Shown here one piece after another: positions 43,641 through 54,635 of a stretch of DNA of 64,000 bases. Position numbers and translations under genes: made by a program. The notes under the pieces are model-generated. The model was not told the origin of the DNA, did no database searches, and saw only the letters and a program-made list of their open reading frames with translations. The stretch is from Gracilaria domingensis. Taxonomy: Eukaryota > Rhodophyta > Florideophyceae > Gracilariales > Gracilariaceae. Numbering within the stretch: position 1 is the stretch's first letter; each line of letters opens with the position of its first letter. Where the stretch lies: contig VCMS01000050.1 in NCBI GenBank assembly GCA_022539475.1, positions 206,932-270,931 on the forward strand, in the 5' to 3' direction.

Positions 43641-45284
43641 AGTAACATAAAAACAACAGAAAATAATGTTTTCTGTTGGCCGGCATGCCTTGCTGTACAA
43701 AAAGCTCCGATCTGACTACGACTTTGTGCAAGATATCTTCTTGCTGGTGCCATTGCTCCAACGCCATTGTTGAAGTCGAACATTTAACTTCAAATGAGCA
43801 TTGGGGTCAATACCAAATGTATAAGGACACAAAATCATTCAATAGCTTTTCCTTTCTTAGAAATATCACGATTTACTCAAAACGAATAAAGACATTTTAA
43901 AAGAAACAAATACTCTGCGTTATAATGCAGTTTGTGAATTCCAAGTAGTGTAGAATAGTTGGCTTTAGCTTTATGGAGTAGTTGATAAAAATTTTAGCAA
44001 AGAATGCAGATATAGAAAAGAAGCATGTATCCACACTTTCGCAAACAATGGACTTCTAATGATCTGAAAATTGAAAGTTCATCCATTAGAAAATTATTTC
44101 TTAATTGTCCTGCCGCATTGTAACAAAATCTTTGCCCTTCAGAGCCACCTTAAGAGGGCTATATTATGCTACAGAAGTATGTCGAATTTGAAATCAATTT
44201 CTATTTTGTGAGCAAACGTTTTGTTTACTAGAATTATTCAGTCAAGTTTGTATGCAGGTTTTTTCTATACAGTGGACCCCTTTATACAGTGCACCTTCTT
44301 GTCCAGCGACCAAAAGTGCACTGCAGGGAGTGTGCACTGAACAAAGATGACGATTGTTTTACTTTATTATTATCTCATTCAGGTTCTTCTGCCGAAAGCC
44401 CTTCGGTATATGGGTTTGAGAGACTCTCTGCAGCTCACGTTGATGTACACGTATTCCAGGTAAGCAAGTTCGTGTCTCGACGTAAATGGTGCACTGAAAA
44501 GAGCATGCATTGTTAAAAACGTGTACTATACGGAGCATTCTTCTCTGTACATAACCTCTTTGCAATTCACAGCATTGATTATGAATCATTGTCTTTGCTC
44601 CCTAGTCAAAAGCTGACATTGTTCACCATCGTAGTGCATAAAAAAAAACCGTTTCATTTTGAATCGAAAAAGTGCACAGCAATGCAAAAATTCTTATAGC
44701 AAAGCTCCTACTGGTATAGGCGTAAATCTAATCTGGAGCTGAGTAGCAGAATCATCCTATTTTAAAGGCTGTCTACTTATATTTTGGCGGCAATATGCCG
44801 AAATTTTGGAACATCTTGCAGGCGACCGCTTATTTTTAAAATGGGCTTTATTTTTTCATACATAATACAGCAAACAAATAAAAATATTATAATAAATGCG
44901 CCGTGTCACACGGCGCATTTGCCCATCTTTTTGGACATAAACTCTACATTAGATCAATACCATACCAACAAATTAAAACTTCAGGAGAAAAACTTCCTTC
45001 CATGCACAATTTTGGGAGATGGCTCTAGGTAGTATCCAGAATTAAGACTACACGTCACTTCGACTAAGAAGTTCTTCGAAAGCACTTCCAGAAATTGGAA
45101 ATGTTCGATTTGTGCCACATAGCTCACAACAAATAGGATTTGTCGTCGAACTACTGTTTCCTTAGAAAAAAGAATGTTTTTAATTTCATTTATATAGAAG
45201 TACAGATTTGGAAAGTGTACACGTAGATTCGAGCTCACAAAAATAAATCTGATTTAAAATTTATTTGTTGATTGGTCTTCGTAA
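43640..45284. other. AT-rich spacer
   Basis: No supported gene is present. The perfect palindrome at 44894-44920 lies here. Confidence 0.5.
44894..44920. repeat. Perfect 27-bp palindrome AAATGCGCCGTGT
   Basis: Thirteen-base arms flank a single C. A degenerate copy lies at 5683-5709. Confidence 0.9.
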
Positions 45285-45498
45285 GGCCTTTTCTACACCG
45301 GGACATGGACACGCAAATCTGGCACACGTGTACCATAAAAATTAAAAGCAAATCAACCTTGCCGGCAGAAAAATTAAAAACAAATCTGACAGAAAGATTT
45401 TTGAAGTGTCTCTTCAGTTAGGTCGCTCAAGAAGCGACCCCAAAATTGTGGACAATAGACAGCTGCAAATCTGTCCGTGTCCCGGTGTAGAAAGGGCC
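45285..45498. mobile_element. PIF/Harbinger-like MITE, copy 2 (214 bp)
   Basis: It has the same ends as the copy at 36389. Perfect 3-bp direct repeats TAA flank it (45282-45284 and 45499-45501), as expected for the TWA duplications of PIF/Harbinger elements. Confidence 0.85.
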
Positions 45499-45501
45499 TA
45501 A

Positions 45502-47236
45502 GAAGTCTCTGAACAGAAGTTCAACAAAAATCTCGCAAAGCATTTAGAAATTAAATTTAAATCTGTTCATGCAGATGACCAAGAAAAACGCAGTTAGTTT
45601 TGAATGCGTATATATAATAGAAAGATCAGTATTTATTAAGAAATATAAATATATATCCTCCGTTTTGCATGTTTCGCAACAACTGAACCGCGATTCTTTT
45701 CCTTACAAATTTAATTTTAATTTTCAAAAGAACTGTGGTAAACAAGGAGGCTGTCAAGCTCTATTGCTGAAACATTCTGCTATTTTTTGTTTGTCTATTT
45801 TATATTTGTCGCTACATTCTTTTCTATAGTTGAAGAATAGTATAGTTCCGAGAACTTAAAATGCATTAAAAAACTAAATCTGTAAATGGTCAGCTCAGTA
45901 AGTAAGAATAAAGAAAACCTTCAATGGAATACTGTAACAAAAATTTCTTTTCTTCTATAATGTAAGGAGTTTTTTTCTGCAGCTCAAAACGTTTTGTTTC
46001 AACTTCTTTTCGTGAATATTTGTGGCTATGCTTGGCGTAAAAGAACAAATTCTCTCTCTCTGGAAGAGGTTTGCGACCTATTCTTCGAAAAGCATGCTTC
46101 TCGAAGCTCTGATATAATGCACAGAAAGAGCACCTATTCCAGTTGGAATAGGTGCTATTGAATAGGTGCTATTCAAAAAAATTAGAATAGTTTTTGCGCG
46201 TTTTTGGAGTGTTTGGAGGCATCGCTTGTAGTCAATATATCTTTGCAAGTATATTATTGTTTGAAATTATTAGCGATGCAATCGAAAGAGATAATTAATA
46301 TCTATCAGTGTACAAAAAGTCAAAAAGAACTATTCAGAAAGCACCGAGCTGCGTGTCCAGAAGAAGGGTGTATTTGTGCTATTCCATTTTCTGCCTGACA
46401 AGGTTTAAGAGAGAAACTACGCTGCAGAGAGCGGGAAATGGCCGAATCAGTGTTTTAAGAAGCAACCTTCTCAAGAAAATTCCCAAAGCTCTTAATCTTC
46501 ATATTATTTTATGCCAACTTGAAGGAATTATCCCGAAACCGGAGTGTTTAAAGATTTTTCTCCGTTATCACATAACGATTTTATATCGGCTTCAGAAGCG
46601 CTTTTATACACTCATTGTAAAGTTTTCCGTTCTCGGAAGGATTTGTTTTATTAAAACTCTTGCTTGGTTCGGACTTTTATTTTAAAACATTTAAACTCAA
46701 TTGATCAATATGCTTTGATACATCACAAGAAGTTATCAAATTTACTAGTACTTGATACCGCCTAGGCATTTTAAAAAACTGAAGAGTTTTATTGAGCATT
46801 ACATATCGTTTCCTACCAAGTGTTTTTCGTATTGACTAATGCTTTTCAAGTTACTGATATGAAAAGAACAGCTCAATTGGGGCTTAAAATAGTCTGTACT
46901 AGTATTGTAAAATTTATAACTAGAAATGTGTTTTACGTATTTTTGTGTTCTGCATATTGGAGGCTAGATTTTAACGAATGTTTTAGGACGTGTTCACAAA
47001 AGTAGCAAAGTTGTACTGTGTTTTTGGACTCCTCTCTAGGATCAGCCTTTCTGGTAGTATTCTAAGCTAGCAAACGTAACGAGAAGTTACACATGCTACA
47101 CCAAAATACAAAGAAGACCTACAGTTCGTGCACTGGCGGAACAAAAATTTCTCATTATGCTAATTATCTGAAGACTAACATATGAAATAAAGAAGTTGTT
47201 TTAGCTTGATAGAACGCCTAAAAAAATAATTATGTG
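45502..47236. other. AT-rich spacer with one hairpin
   Basis: Arms AGCACCTATTCC (46129-46140) and GGAATAGGTGCT (46145-46156) are perfectly complementary, followed by another AATAGGTGCTATTC. No convincing gene is seen. Confidence 0.5.
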
Positions 47237-47512
47237 TCAAAAGATAATTTCTAAAGAAGCTTTGCCTCTTTTACTTTGAGGAGGATACTTCTCACAGCGC
47301 TGATAAAATATCTCTGGGTACTTCGAAACAATAGTAGTCTCTCGGCACATATTAGCATCGGCAGCATTTTCCGATACCTCCTTTAGTATATAAAAAATAT
47401 TTATGTTTTCCCCAAATTCCTTTAAATTCATGGGACATAAATTTGTCATGTTGCTTACAAGTTTTGTTCCACCAAAAAGAACGAGAATCATAAACGAGAG
47501 AATTTTAATCAT
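47237..47512 (-). CDS. Possible small secreted protein
   Basis: From the in-frame ATG at 47512 the 91 residues begin with a signal-like hydrophobic stretch ('MIKILSFMILVLFGG'). A Cys-containing region follows ('NLCPMN', 'NMCRETTI', 'YQRCEKYPP'). No family is recognised and no promoter is clear. It may be chance in AT-rich DNA. Confidence 0.25.
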   Translation of the reverse strand: MIKILSFMILVLFGGTKLVSNMTNLCPMNLKEFGENINIFYILKEVSENAADANMCRETTIVSKYPEIFYQRCEKYPPQSKRGKASLEIIF

Positions 47513-48113
47513 TTTGCAAATCAGAATCATCCGGATCTGGGGCGGTGGAAAACTTTTTGTAGCTCCAAACAGAGCTTTAGTATTGCTTTCGATAGAAGTT
47601 CAAGATAGTTAGTGGTGGTTTTATCACGGTATATTGGCGTGAATCGCCATTTTCCAAACGGGGGCTATGCGAGACAGGAAAAAATACACAGTAACTTAAG
47701 TTCTGCACTTTTATATATTTAATAAATCAACTAACCATTAAACTTATTATTCATCTTAATTGTTTTGTATCGCTGTTTTGCAAAACTAGATAGGGCATAG
47801 TTCAAATTGCCGGCAGAACAGTACACAACTGTTGTTTTACCGATATTCTTCTTAAATACAATGTGTAGCTCAGTATCTTGCCTTGGAACAACAATGTTGC
47901 CAGGGAACTGCGATGAAGGGCTAACAATCTTCCTGGGGCGTATGCGATGGGATATGCGATGCGCTCACTGCCATTGTGACGCACGTCTTCTACATGAGAG
48001 TAGCGAAACAAACAATCGGAAAGAACATCCGGTATGAACAGGTTTGATTTCCACCAGTCTGAATCCTTCCGTTTTATAATGAAGCGATGCTAGTTACGAT
48101 AAATCGCTCTTTT

Positions 48114-48998
48114 TCAAGTCCAAGTAGGGGGATTGAGAATCCATTCATAGATATTTTCTAGACATCTTTCGGTACCATACTTTCCGTCTTTAACAAGAAT
48201 GTTGCCATCCGGTAACAATGAGGCGTTAACATCATTAAGCCACCCAAGATCATCCCCAATGCATTTTATTTTATCAACGCGTTTGCTGTTCACATTCATG
48301 GTGAGAACCTAAATGTGCTCTGCGTCTCCTTTATCTGCGTATCCAAGACTTTCAAACTTGACCAGCCGATGTCCATCCCTTAGTCGAACTGTCGCATGGA
48401 TATTGGTAGGAGGAAAATTGTTCTCTGGATAGCAATAAAACTGAGGATTTTGTCCAAGTTTCCACTCGATCACGTCATTATAAATGTAAAAGTCAGGTTC
48501 ATACCAATCTTCAAATTTAACGCCGATTAAAATCAAACGCAAGTCATTCAAGAAGGTCCACGACGATCCAAAGCGCGAAAGAAAGTTCCAGTTTGGTCGA
48601 TATATCTCTTGGGAAGGGCACTGCCATTGTGAAGCAGCGTCTGTGAAACAATCGTACTTGCCGCAGATGTCTGCCTGCCATTGTGGACTGGTGAGACATT
48701 GAGCGTATTCTTCACTTCGACGCGCGTCTTTCCAGGTTGAGTAGACATCTAAGAAAATCTTGGGGTAATCTATTTCCATTGCCAATCGGAACACTTCTAT
48801 TGAGGAATGCTTAATGCCAATGGCGCGCTTCAATATATTCAACGCACGCGGTGGGTCAGAAAGTACATCACGAGAAGCGGTTAGAAGCATGCAGAGCATT
48901 AACCTGCGTTTTACATCTTTTTTAAATTTCAAGATAGCGTCTTCACCGTAGCTATTCTGTTCGCGCAGAGATGTACCGACGGTAGTCTCGGCATCCAT
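48114..48998 (-). pseudogene. Kelch/ankyrin-like propeller-type gene with an internal stop
   Basis: The ATG at 48998 opens a frame that continues in register past TAG 48309-48311 to 48114, about 294 residues. The middle and end match a mostly bacterial family that I recall from ankyrin/kelch-like proteins: 'FYIYNDVIEW', 'YPENNFPPTNIHATV', 'SLGYADKG', 'CIGDDLGWLNDVNASLLPDG' and 'LENIYEWILNPPTWT'. The N-terminal 100 residues are helical and Cys-containing ('RALNILKRAIGIKH'). The TAG interrupts just before the G-D-D-x-G-W repeat, so it is a pseudogene, or read-through is needed. A 10.2-kb LTR element lies with its duplication end 11 bp upstream of the ATG and separates the gene from its old promoter region near 59245. 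Function is unknown. Confidence 0.5.
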
Positions 48999-49013
48999 AT
49001 CTGTAGTGTGACA

Positions 49014-50574
49014 TGTGAACGCCGATTTTCGTAAGCAAACGGAATGGCGCGAATGACGACAAACCCATGGAGAGCAACACAACAAATGCCAAAAAGTATT
49101 AGCCTAAACGGCGAAAGATAATACAGTAGCTCAGCGATAATCTTAACAGCAAAGCAACAAAACTGAAGCCACACAACCTGTCTCAATGTTGACGTCAAAA
49201 GCAGCAACCAACGACAGAGGCGCAGGCTAATTAGCTTGCAGACGCACCGCACGTCTCACGCTTGTAGAGGGAACAAGGGCGGCGGTACAATGAAAACCAT
49301 CGCAGTGTGCAAACGATCCAAACGCAGGGCCACACACTACAACTTCAAGGAGGAGGGCGGAAGACCGAGCCGCCCGTAGCGAGAGGGAAAGAGAGAGAAG
49401 GAGAAAGTTGATGGCAGGAGAGCACAAACCGTGCTAAAAAGAAGTGTGGATACCATAAGCGAGGGGCGACGACGGAGATGGAGAGGGATGAGACAGGATT
49501 GAGAGGTCGTCGTGAGGGGAGAAGTGGTCTGCCCGAGTTACCTTGGCTGCAAAGCCTCGAGCTCGGGGGTTTATATCTACAATTCCTGTGGTTTGTATAC
49601 CCTTTTTTGTAACTTGCTCACCGTCTAGTAATAAATACCCTACTGCTGCTCACCATCCGTAGCATGTAGTGATGTCGACTTACGATCCTTTATTATGTAG
49701 GTCGATGGTTGGCCGTTGGTGATCTGGTGCTTCGGTCATGTGGGGGGGTGTCTTGGGCATTGTCACATTGGAGTGTTAAATTGTTTGTCCGTGCTATCGA
49801 ATGCCATCTCAAGGTCCGAGTGTGTCGCCGCGCGCAGCGTGCGAGTAGCGTCACAGCAGACGACAAGCGTGCCATGGCTTTGCACGGGCATAACGCGACG
49901 CGCAGCGAAGAAGCGCGGCATCCGCTAAGGTGATGATGCGGTGCGCCCAGCAGCGTGGCGGCGGCGGCGCTTCTTCATGCAGCGGGGCGCTGGCACCGGC
50001 GCTTCTTCATGCAGCGGCGCGGCGGGGGCGACGCTTCTTCTTACGGTGGAGCGGCAGGGGCAGGGCTAATTGATACAGCAGCGCGGTGGCGGCGACGCTT
50101 CTTCTTACGGCGGCGCGGTGGCGGGGTGGCTAATTCATGCAGAGGCGCGGCGGTGGCGACGCTTCTCCCTGCGGTGGCGCCGCGGCGGCGACGCTTTTTC
50201 TTGCGGCGGCGCGACGGCGGCGCTTCCTCATGCAGTGGGGCGGCGGCGGCGCTTCTCCATTCGGCGTCGCGGCGGCGGCCACGCTTCTCCCTGCGGCGGC
50301 GCGGCGGCAATTTGCGCGGCCGTCGCGCCTCGGCAACGCGACGGCACGGCAAAGAACATCGTCTTCTCTGGCGCGCCGCCACGCGGGGCGTCCCAGTTCT
50401 TTTCTTGCCCGCCACCGCGCGGGGCGGCGCGCGCCTTGAGGGTTGTTAGAGGCGGGGAGAGGAAAGTGCAGCTTCTATGTCGCACTTTCCTTATCTCCCC
50501 GATGAGATCAGGAATGGATTGAGGGGGTGTGCCTTAGGGAGTTCCAGGACACACCCCCTAGAAACGCCTCCACA
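49014..50574 (-). repeat. Gypsy 3' LTR (1561 bp)
   Basis: It ends at the host junction next to TGACA. It includes a GC-rich minisatellite and, near the junction, an ORF start reading 'MLCCSPWVCRHSRHSVCLRK' that continues in frame into the host ORF at 48998. Confidence 0.92.
49955..50420. repeat. GC-rich minisatellite inside the LTR
   Basis: Degenerate repeats of the type GCGGCGGCGACGCTTCTTC with GCGCGGCGG spacers fill this part. All frames on both strands are open, so the long ORFs here are by-products of composition. The same array in the other LTR (58470-59075) is longer. Confidence 0.85.
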
Positions 50575-50739
50575 CACTCCTACACTCAGCGGTCACTACG
50601 CCTGGGCGACCAAGAATGTAGCCTATGCCAGGGGAGGGATCGGTCGGTCCCTAGAAATTTCCTCGGTTGTATACCTGAAAGGGTAGAGAGGTTCTGGGTA
50701 CTCTGGATCCGGTTCGAACTCAACAGAGAAGTCTTCATG

Positions 50740-51252
50740 TCATTCAATACGACGTATGTACTCTTCGACTTGTTCTTCATGTGTGGCTGCGGGTAGTAAA
50801 TGTCCGTACTTTCCTATGACGTAGTGATAGAGAAAGTAGATCGTCCTGTCAGCGCCAAGCAGGTTCATTTGCGGATGCAATCTTCTAGCCAGTCTTCCCA
50901 ACATTACGTGTGAATATTGCGTGAAGTATGGGCCGTAGATTAAGTGGATGCTCAAGCAGAGGTGAAAACAATTCCAGACAATACAATGCTTCTCCCAGTC
51001 CTCACAATCTAGTGGGGAGAGCCAGTTCTCAAGTCTACTCCCACCGATTTCCATCTCCAAGTAGTTCACGTCTTGGTTGTAGACTTCGTAATCAACAATT
51101 ATCGTCATTGCAAAAAGAGCCGGCGTTATTGGGGTGGTGTCTTCAATCTGGAGTGGAGGAGGTACGTCACCGCGATCTTGATCATATGTCAAATCGATCT
51201 CGAAAGCCTCTCCAGCTTCAATCCGCGGCAGGAAGCTTGGCACTTCTACCAC
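50740..51252 (-). CDS. Extra ORF between pol and the 3' LTR
   Basis: A 170-codon frame lies in the sense direction of the element (GTG-led; no ATG before 51252 in frame). It is acidic at the start ('EAGEAFEIDLTYDQDRGDVP') and then has an aromatic, Cys-containing core ('WEKHCIVWNCFHLCLSIHLI'). It ends in a charged segment ('THEEQVEEYIRRIE'). I recognise no envelope or other family. Its position matches that of env or accessory genes. It may be a fragment of a longer protein whose start has been lost. Confidence 0.4.
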   Translation of the reverse strand: MVEVPSFLPRIEAGEAFEIDLTYDQDRGDVPPPLQIEDTTPITPALFAMTIIVDYEVYNQDVNYLEMEIGGSRLENWLSPLDCEDWEKHCIVWNCFHLCLSIHLIYGPYFTQYSHVMLGRLARRLHPQMNLLGADRTIYFLYHYVIGKYGHLLPAATHEEQVEEYIRRIE

Positions 51253-51509
51253 ATAAGTTCTCTGCGGGGAAGATGTCCATAGCGAGCCACTGCAAAGTGG
51301 TAGTAGTAAAAGACAAATTGCTGACCCACAAGCGGTATAATGAAAGTGTTCACTCTTCCTGTCAATGAAACCAGCTTAGTAAGAAGACCCTAGGTTATGT
51401 AGGGTCCATGTCGTTTGAAAGTTCCGAGATAAACATGCAATAGGTTCCATGCGATCTTCTGTAGATCGTTCGTACTCGTGCTCACAGCGGAGAGCCATGC
51501 AAAAAGTCT

Positions 51510-51827
51510 TCATCCAGCCACAATTATTCTCAGATAGTCGGCAGGGGGTCTAGTTGGATTTGGTCTTCCTTGTATCACGACCGGGCATGCCGCTTCGGGC
51601 TGATCATTGCTTTCGTGTCGTACTGTTGTATGGATCAGGTGCCTTGGTCTAGAATGGTAGGGTCTCAAACGTCTTGCATGAATGCCTCTTCTCAACATAC
51701 GTCGGTGTGGAGAAACCAACATGTACCGAGGATGATTGGCTCGAACGACGTGGCATGGTCCATAGAACCTCGATTTGAATGATGGCCATTTCACCGAAGG
51801 ATTAAGGACTTCACCACGCATTACCAG
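51510..51827 (-). pseudogene. Integrase C-terminal (GPY/F-like) segment
   Basis: The frame is the same as the integrase, following a stop at about 51831. 'SRFYGPCHVV' and 'IHARRLRPYH' resemble the GPY/F module and its following basic stretch. A chromodomain is not recognisable. Confidence 0.55.
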
Positions 51828-51830
51828 TAC

Positions 51831-52712
51831 CTAGTCTCCAACAGCGAACCGATATCCACGGCGCTCATCGTCTTGACGGTAAGGTTGCTGCAATGTCCGT
51901 GTGGCCCTCCCAAGTGTGGAAGCTTGTAGTTCCACCTCACGGTGATCAAGTGACGGCGTGGCTATCAGGGAAGGAGGATCTGATGGATGCATTCGGGGTT
52001 GTACTCCATACATGAACTGAAATGGAGAATATCCTTCGGCCATTTGTCGAGTGCGAAAACCATATAGAACCTCGGGGAGTGCTTCGTCCCAATCAGAGTT
52101 TTGATCATGAATCGTTTTCGCGATCGCCCTCTTCATCGTCCTTACCATTCTTTCTGCCCGTCCATTAGACATAGGTGCATATGCGAGCACCGGTTTGAGA
52201 GTGATATCATGGCTCATTAATTAAGCTTGGACACTTGACGCGAGAAAGGAGGTAGCGATATCGGAGACAATGGTGCGGGGATAGCCGAAGGGAGTGACAA
52301 TCTCCCTTCTGATAAAGTTGACTACGTCGACTGCACTAGATGTTCGAGTTGCCACTGCGATCGGCCATCCCGTGAGGTGTTCGACCTCGATGAGCAAGAA
52401 TCTATTTCCATTCCTTGTCACCCTTAGAGGTCCCGCGAAATCAATTGAAAACGTGTGGAAGATGTCCGTCAGCGGAGCTCGTTGCCTCGCTCGGTAAGCA
52501 AGAAAAGACCCCATGAACTGGCAGCTATCACAACTCTTGACGTAGGTTGTGACATCAGAGTGAATATTATGCCACCAGAATCGATCAATGACGTGCCTTC
52601 TGGTCGCCCTGACATCCCAGTGTCCCACATCGTCATGAAATGTTTTCAAGAGTTTACGCCTTTCATTGACGTTAGGGAGGAGCCGTAGCCCGGACCCCAT
52701 TCTACGATACAA
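51831..52712 (-). pseudogene. Gypsy integrase with intact catalytic triad
   Basis: The zinc finger is kept: H in 'VGHWDVRATRRH' and 'CDSCQFMG' complete an HHCC motif. The core has Asp ('FSIDFAGPL'), Asp ('IVSDIATSF') and Glu ('NGRAERMVR'). A TAA at 52221-52223 splits the core between the second Asp and the Glu, and another stop at 52713-52715 separates it from RNase H, so no full-length protein is made from this frame. It would insert the cDNA with a 5-bp stagger. Confidence 0.85.
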
Positions 52713-53534
52713 CTACCTATTCCATACCATAAATTTGTTAGAATTTCTTTTGATCGCCCCTCTGAGGTTCGAGTTGGGCTCATCGACCGGAAGGTCGCTC
52801 AGATATCGACCAATATTTGCATAATAAGGTTTGGGGCCTGAAAAAACTCCATATGGAGGGGAAGAAACAGAAGTCGCCGCATCCGGAGCATAGCGTTCCT
52901 TCTTCGTGGAGTAGCGAGAAAGATAATCAGCAGCATAATTCTTATCCCCTGAGCGGTACACAACCGCGAACTCGTATTCAGCTATGAAATCGAGCTACCT
53001 GGCCAATCACCCATGTACGTCCTTCTTCTGAAACGCATACTTCAGCGCCTGATGCTCTGTAATCAATTGAAATGGCTCTGACCCAAGAAGGTATAGTCGA
53101 AATTTCTTGAACGCAAAGATGACCGCAAGCGCCTCCTGCTCACAGATCGCGTAGTTCCTTTCAGCTGCAGTCATAGTCTGGCTAGCATATTGAATTGGGT
53201 GAAACATACCATCAGACTTCTTCTGAGCAAGAACTGCGCCTAAGGAAACTGAAGAAGCATCGGTTTCGACTCTAAACGGACTGTTGAAGTCGGGAAAGGC
53301 CAACATTGGTGGACTTGTTAGCTTCTCCTTCAGGTCCTTGAAGGCTTCAACCATTTCATCATTGAACTCTAGTTTCCGATTTCCGGACGTTGCTGCATAG
53401 AGAACTGCCGAAGTTTTGGCAAAGTCCGTGATAAACCGGCGGTAGTAGCCAGCAAGACCATGGAAGCTCCTCAGTTCAGTGGTTTTCTTAGGGATCGGAG
53501 CCACCTTGATGTCCTCTATTTTCTTCACGTCCAC
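52713..53534 (-). pseudogene. Gypsy RT connection and RNase H, with stops
   Basis: RNase H ligands are 'VETDASSVSLG' and 'CEQEALAVIF'. The third position has Glu at 53055-53057 ('ITEHQAL') where families have Asp. The frame is broken by TGA at about 53007 and a TAG a few codons on, at places where related enzymes carry Arg and Trp, then by a stop at 52713. The end reads 'NYAADYLSR'. RNase H removes the RNA template; the altered ligand and the stops make it inactive. Confidence 0.8.
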
Positions 53535-54635
53535 TTAAACTCCGCTCTGGTCCACAACATGTCCGAGCGGTTCAATCTTGGGATGGGCAAAGTCGGACTT
53601 AGAAATCTTCAGCTTCAACCCATGGGAAGCAATTGTCCTTAAAACCAACTTGACGTGCTTGACGTGATCCTGTAAGGTTTTTGAATAGATGACCACGTCG
53701 TCCAGATAGACCTTTACAAACGGATACTTATTGAGAATGGAGTCCATCATTCTCTGAGATGTGGAGGGAGCGTCCATCAAGCCGCCCAAGTCATCAAAGA
53801 TTTGTTCAATATGAGGTAAGAGACATCTATCCGCTTTCATAGCCCGGTTCAGACCTCGGTAGTCCACATAGAACCTGGGCCTGCCATCCTTTTTGGTCGC
53901 AATGACGATCGGAAAGGACCATGGCGATATACAAGGTTTGATTATTCCAGCGTGAAGCATCTTGTCGAGTTCCTTCTTGACGACTTCATTATGTCGCCGC
54001 GGAAGCCTACGAACTCTTGAGTGTATCGGAATCTGGGTCGTCAGTGAGAATTCATGCATGACTGGTACATCCACCGGTCGAAGATCATACAAAGACCAGG
54101 CGACCACATCAAGTTCAAGCAAAACACGAAGTAGTTTCTGTTGCTCTCCACTGGGCAAGTGTGAAAGCTTTTTGAGGATGACTTCTTCGTGACTCGTGTC
54201 AGGAGGGTAATCTCTTCGATCCAAAGTACGACCCTTGCCATCAATCGCGACCGAATTCAACAGAGAGCATTCGATCTCAGGTGCGAGACACGCAACCTTG
54301 GGCTCACTATGACGTGAAGTAGAGTGTCCTACACCAGAGCCAGTTGTACGCGGCTCTCTTTTCGAGGGGTCGGGTTGATCTTCTAACTCTCTAACAGGTG
54401 GTGGGGGTACCTGCGTCGAGAACTCTTCTTGAGGGAGCTCTTCCTCGAAAGCAATCACGTAACGGCCATCTTCATCCTCCTCCAGTAGCCCGGTACGACC
54501 AAAAGGCATGTTATGCGCGCCAAGGTGAGGGGGGGGGGTGCGCTGGAGTCGGTACAGGGTACCGAATCTAGACACGAACCGAAAGAAAATCGCTGATAAG
54601 TTCCCCTTCTTCAGGTGGTAGCACAGTGACCTCGT
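53535..54635 (-). pseudogene. Gypsy reverse transcriptase with an internal deletion
   Basis: RT motifs before the gap are normal ('KKELDKMLHAGIIKP', 'PRFYVDYRGLNRAMK', 'IEQIFDDLGG'). The frame then jumps at about 53776-53785 straight to 'MDAPSTSQRMMD'. The segment with the first catalytic Asp ('LDxxxGYxQ') and the PFG turn, about 42-46 residues, is missing without a frame change. 'VYLDDVVIYS' is intact at 53697-53708. A TAA at 53535-53537 ends this part. Lacking one catalytic Asp, the protein could not polymerise DNA. Confidence 0.85.

Noticed and set aside
46308-46685. 125-codon ORF
   Set aside because: AT-rich composition, no motif, no start context.
49955-50522. Long overlapping ORFs in the LTR
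   Set aside because: They lie in a GC-rich minisatellite in which all six frames are open.
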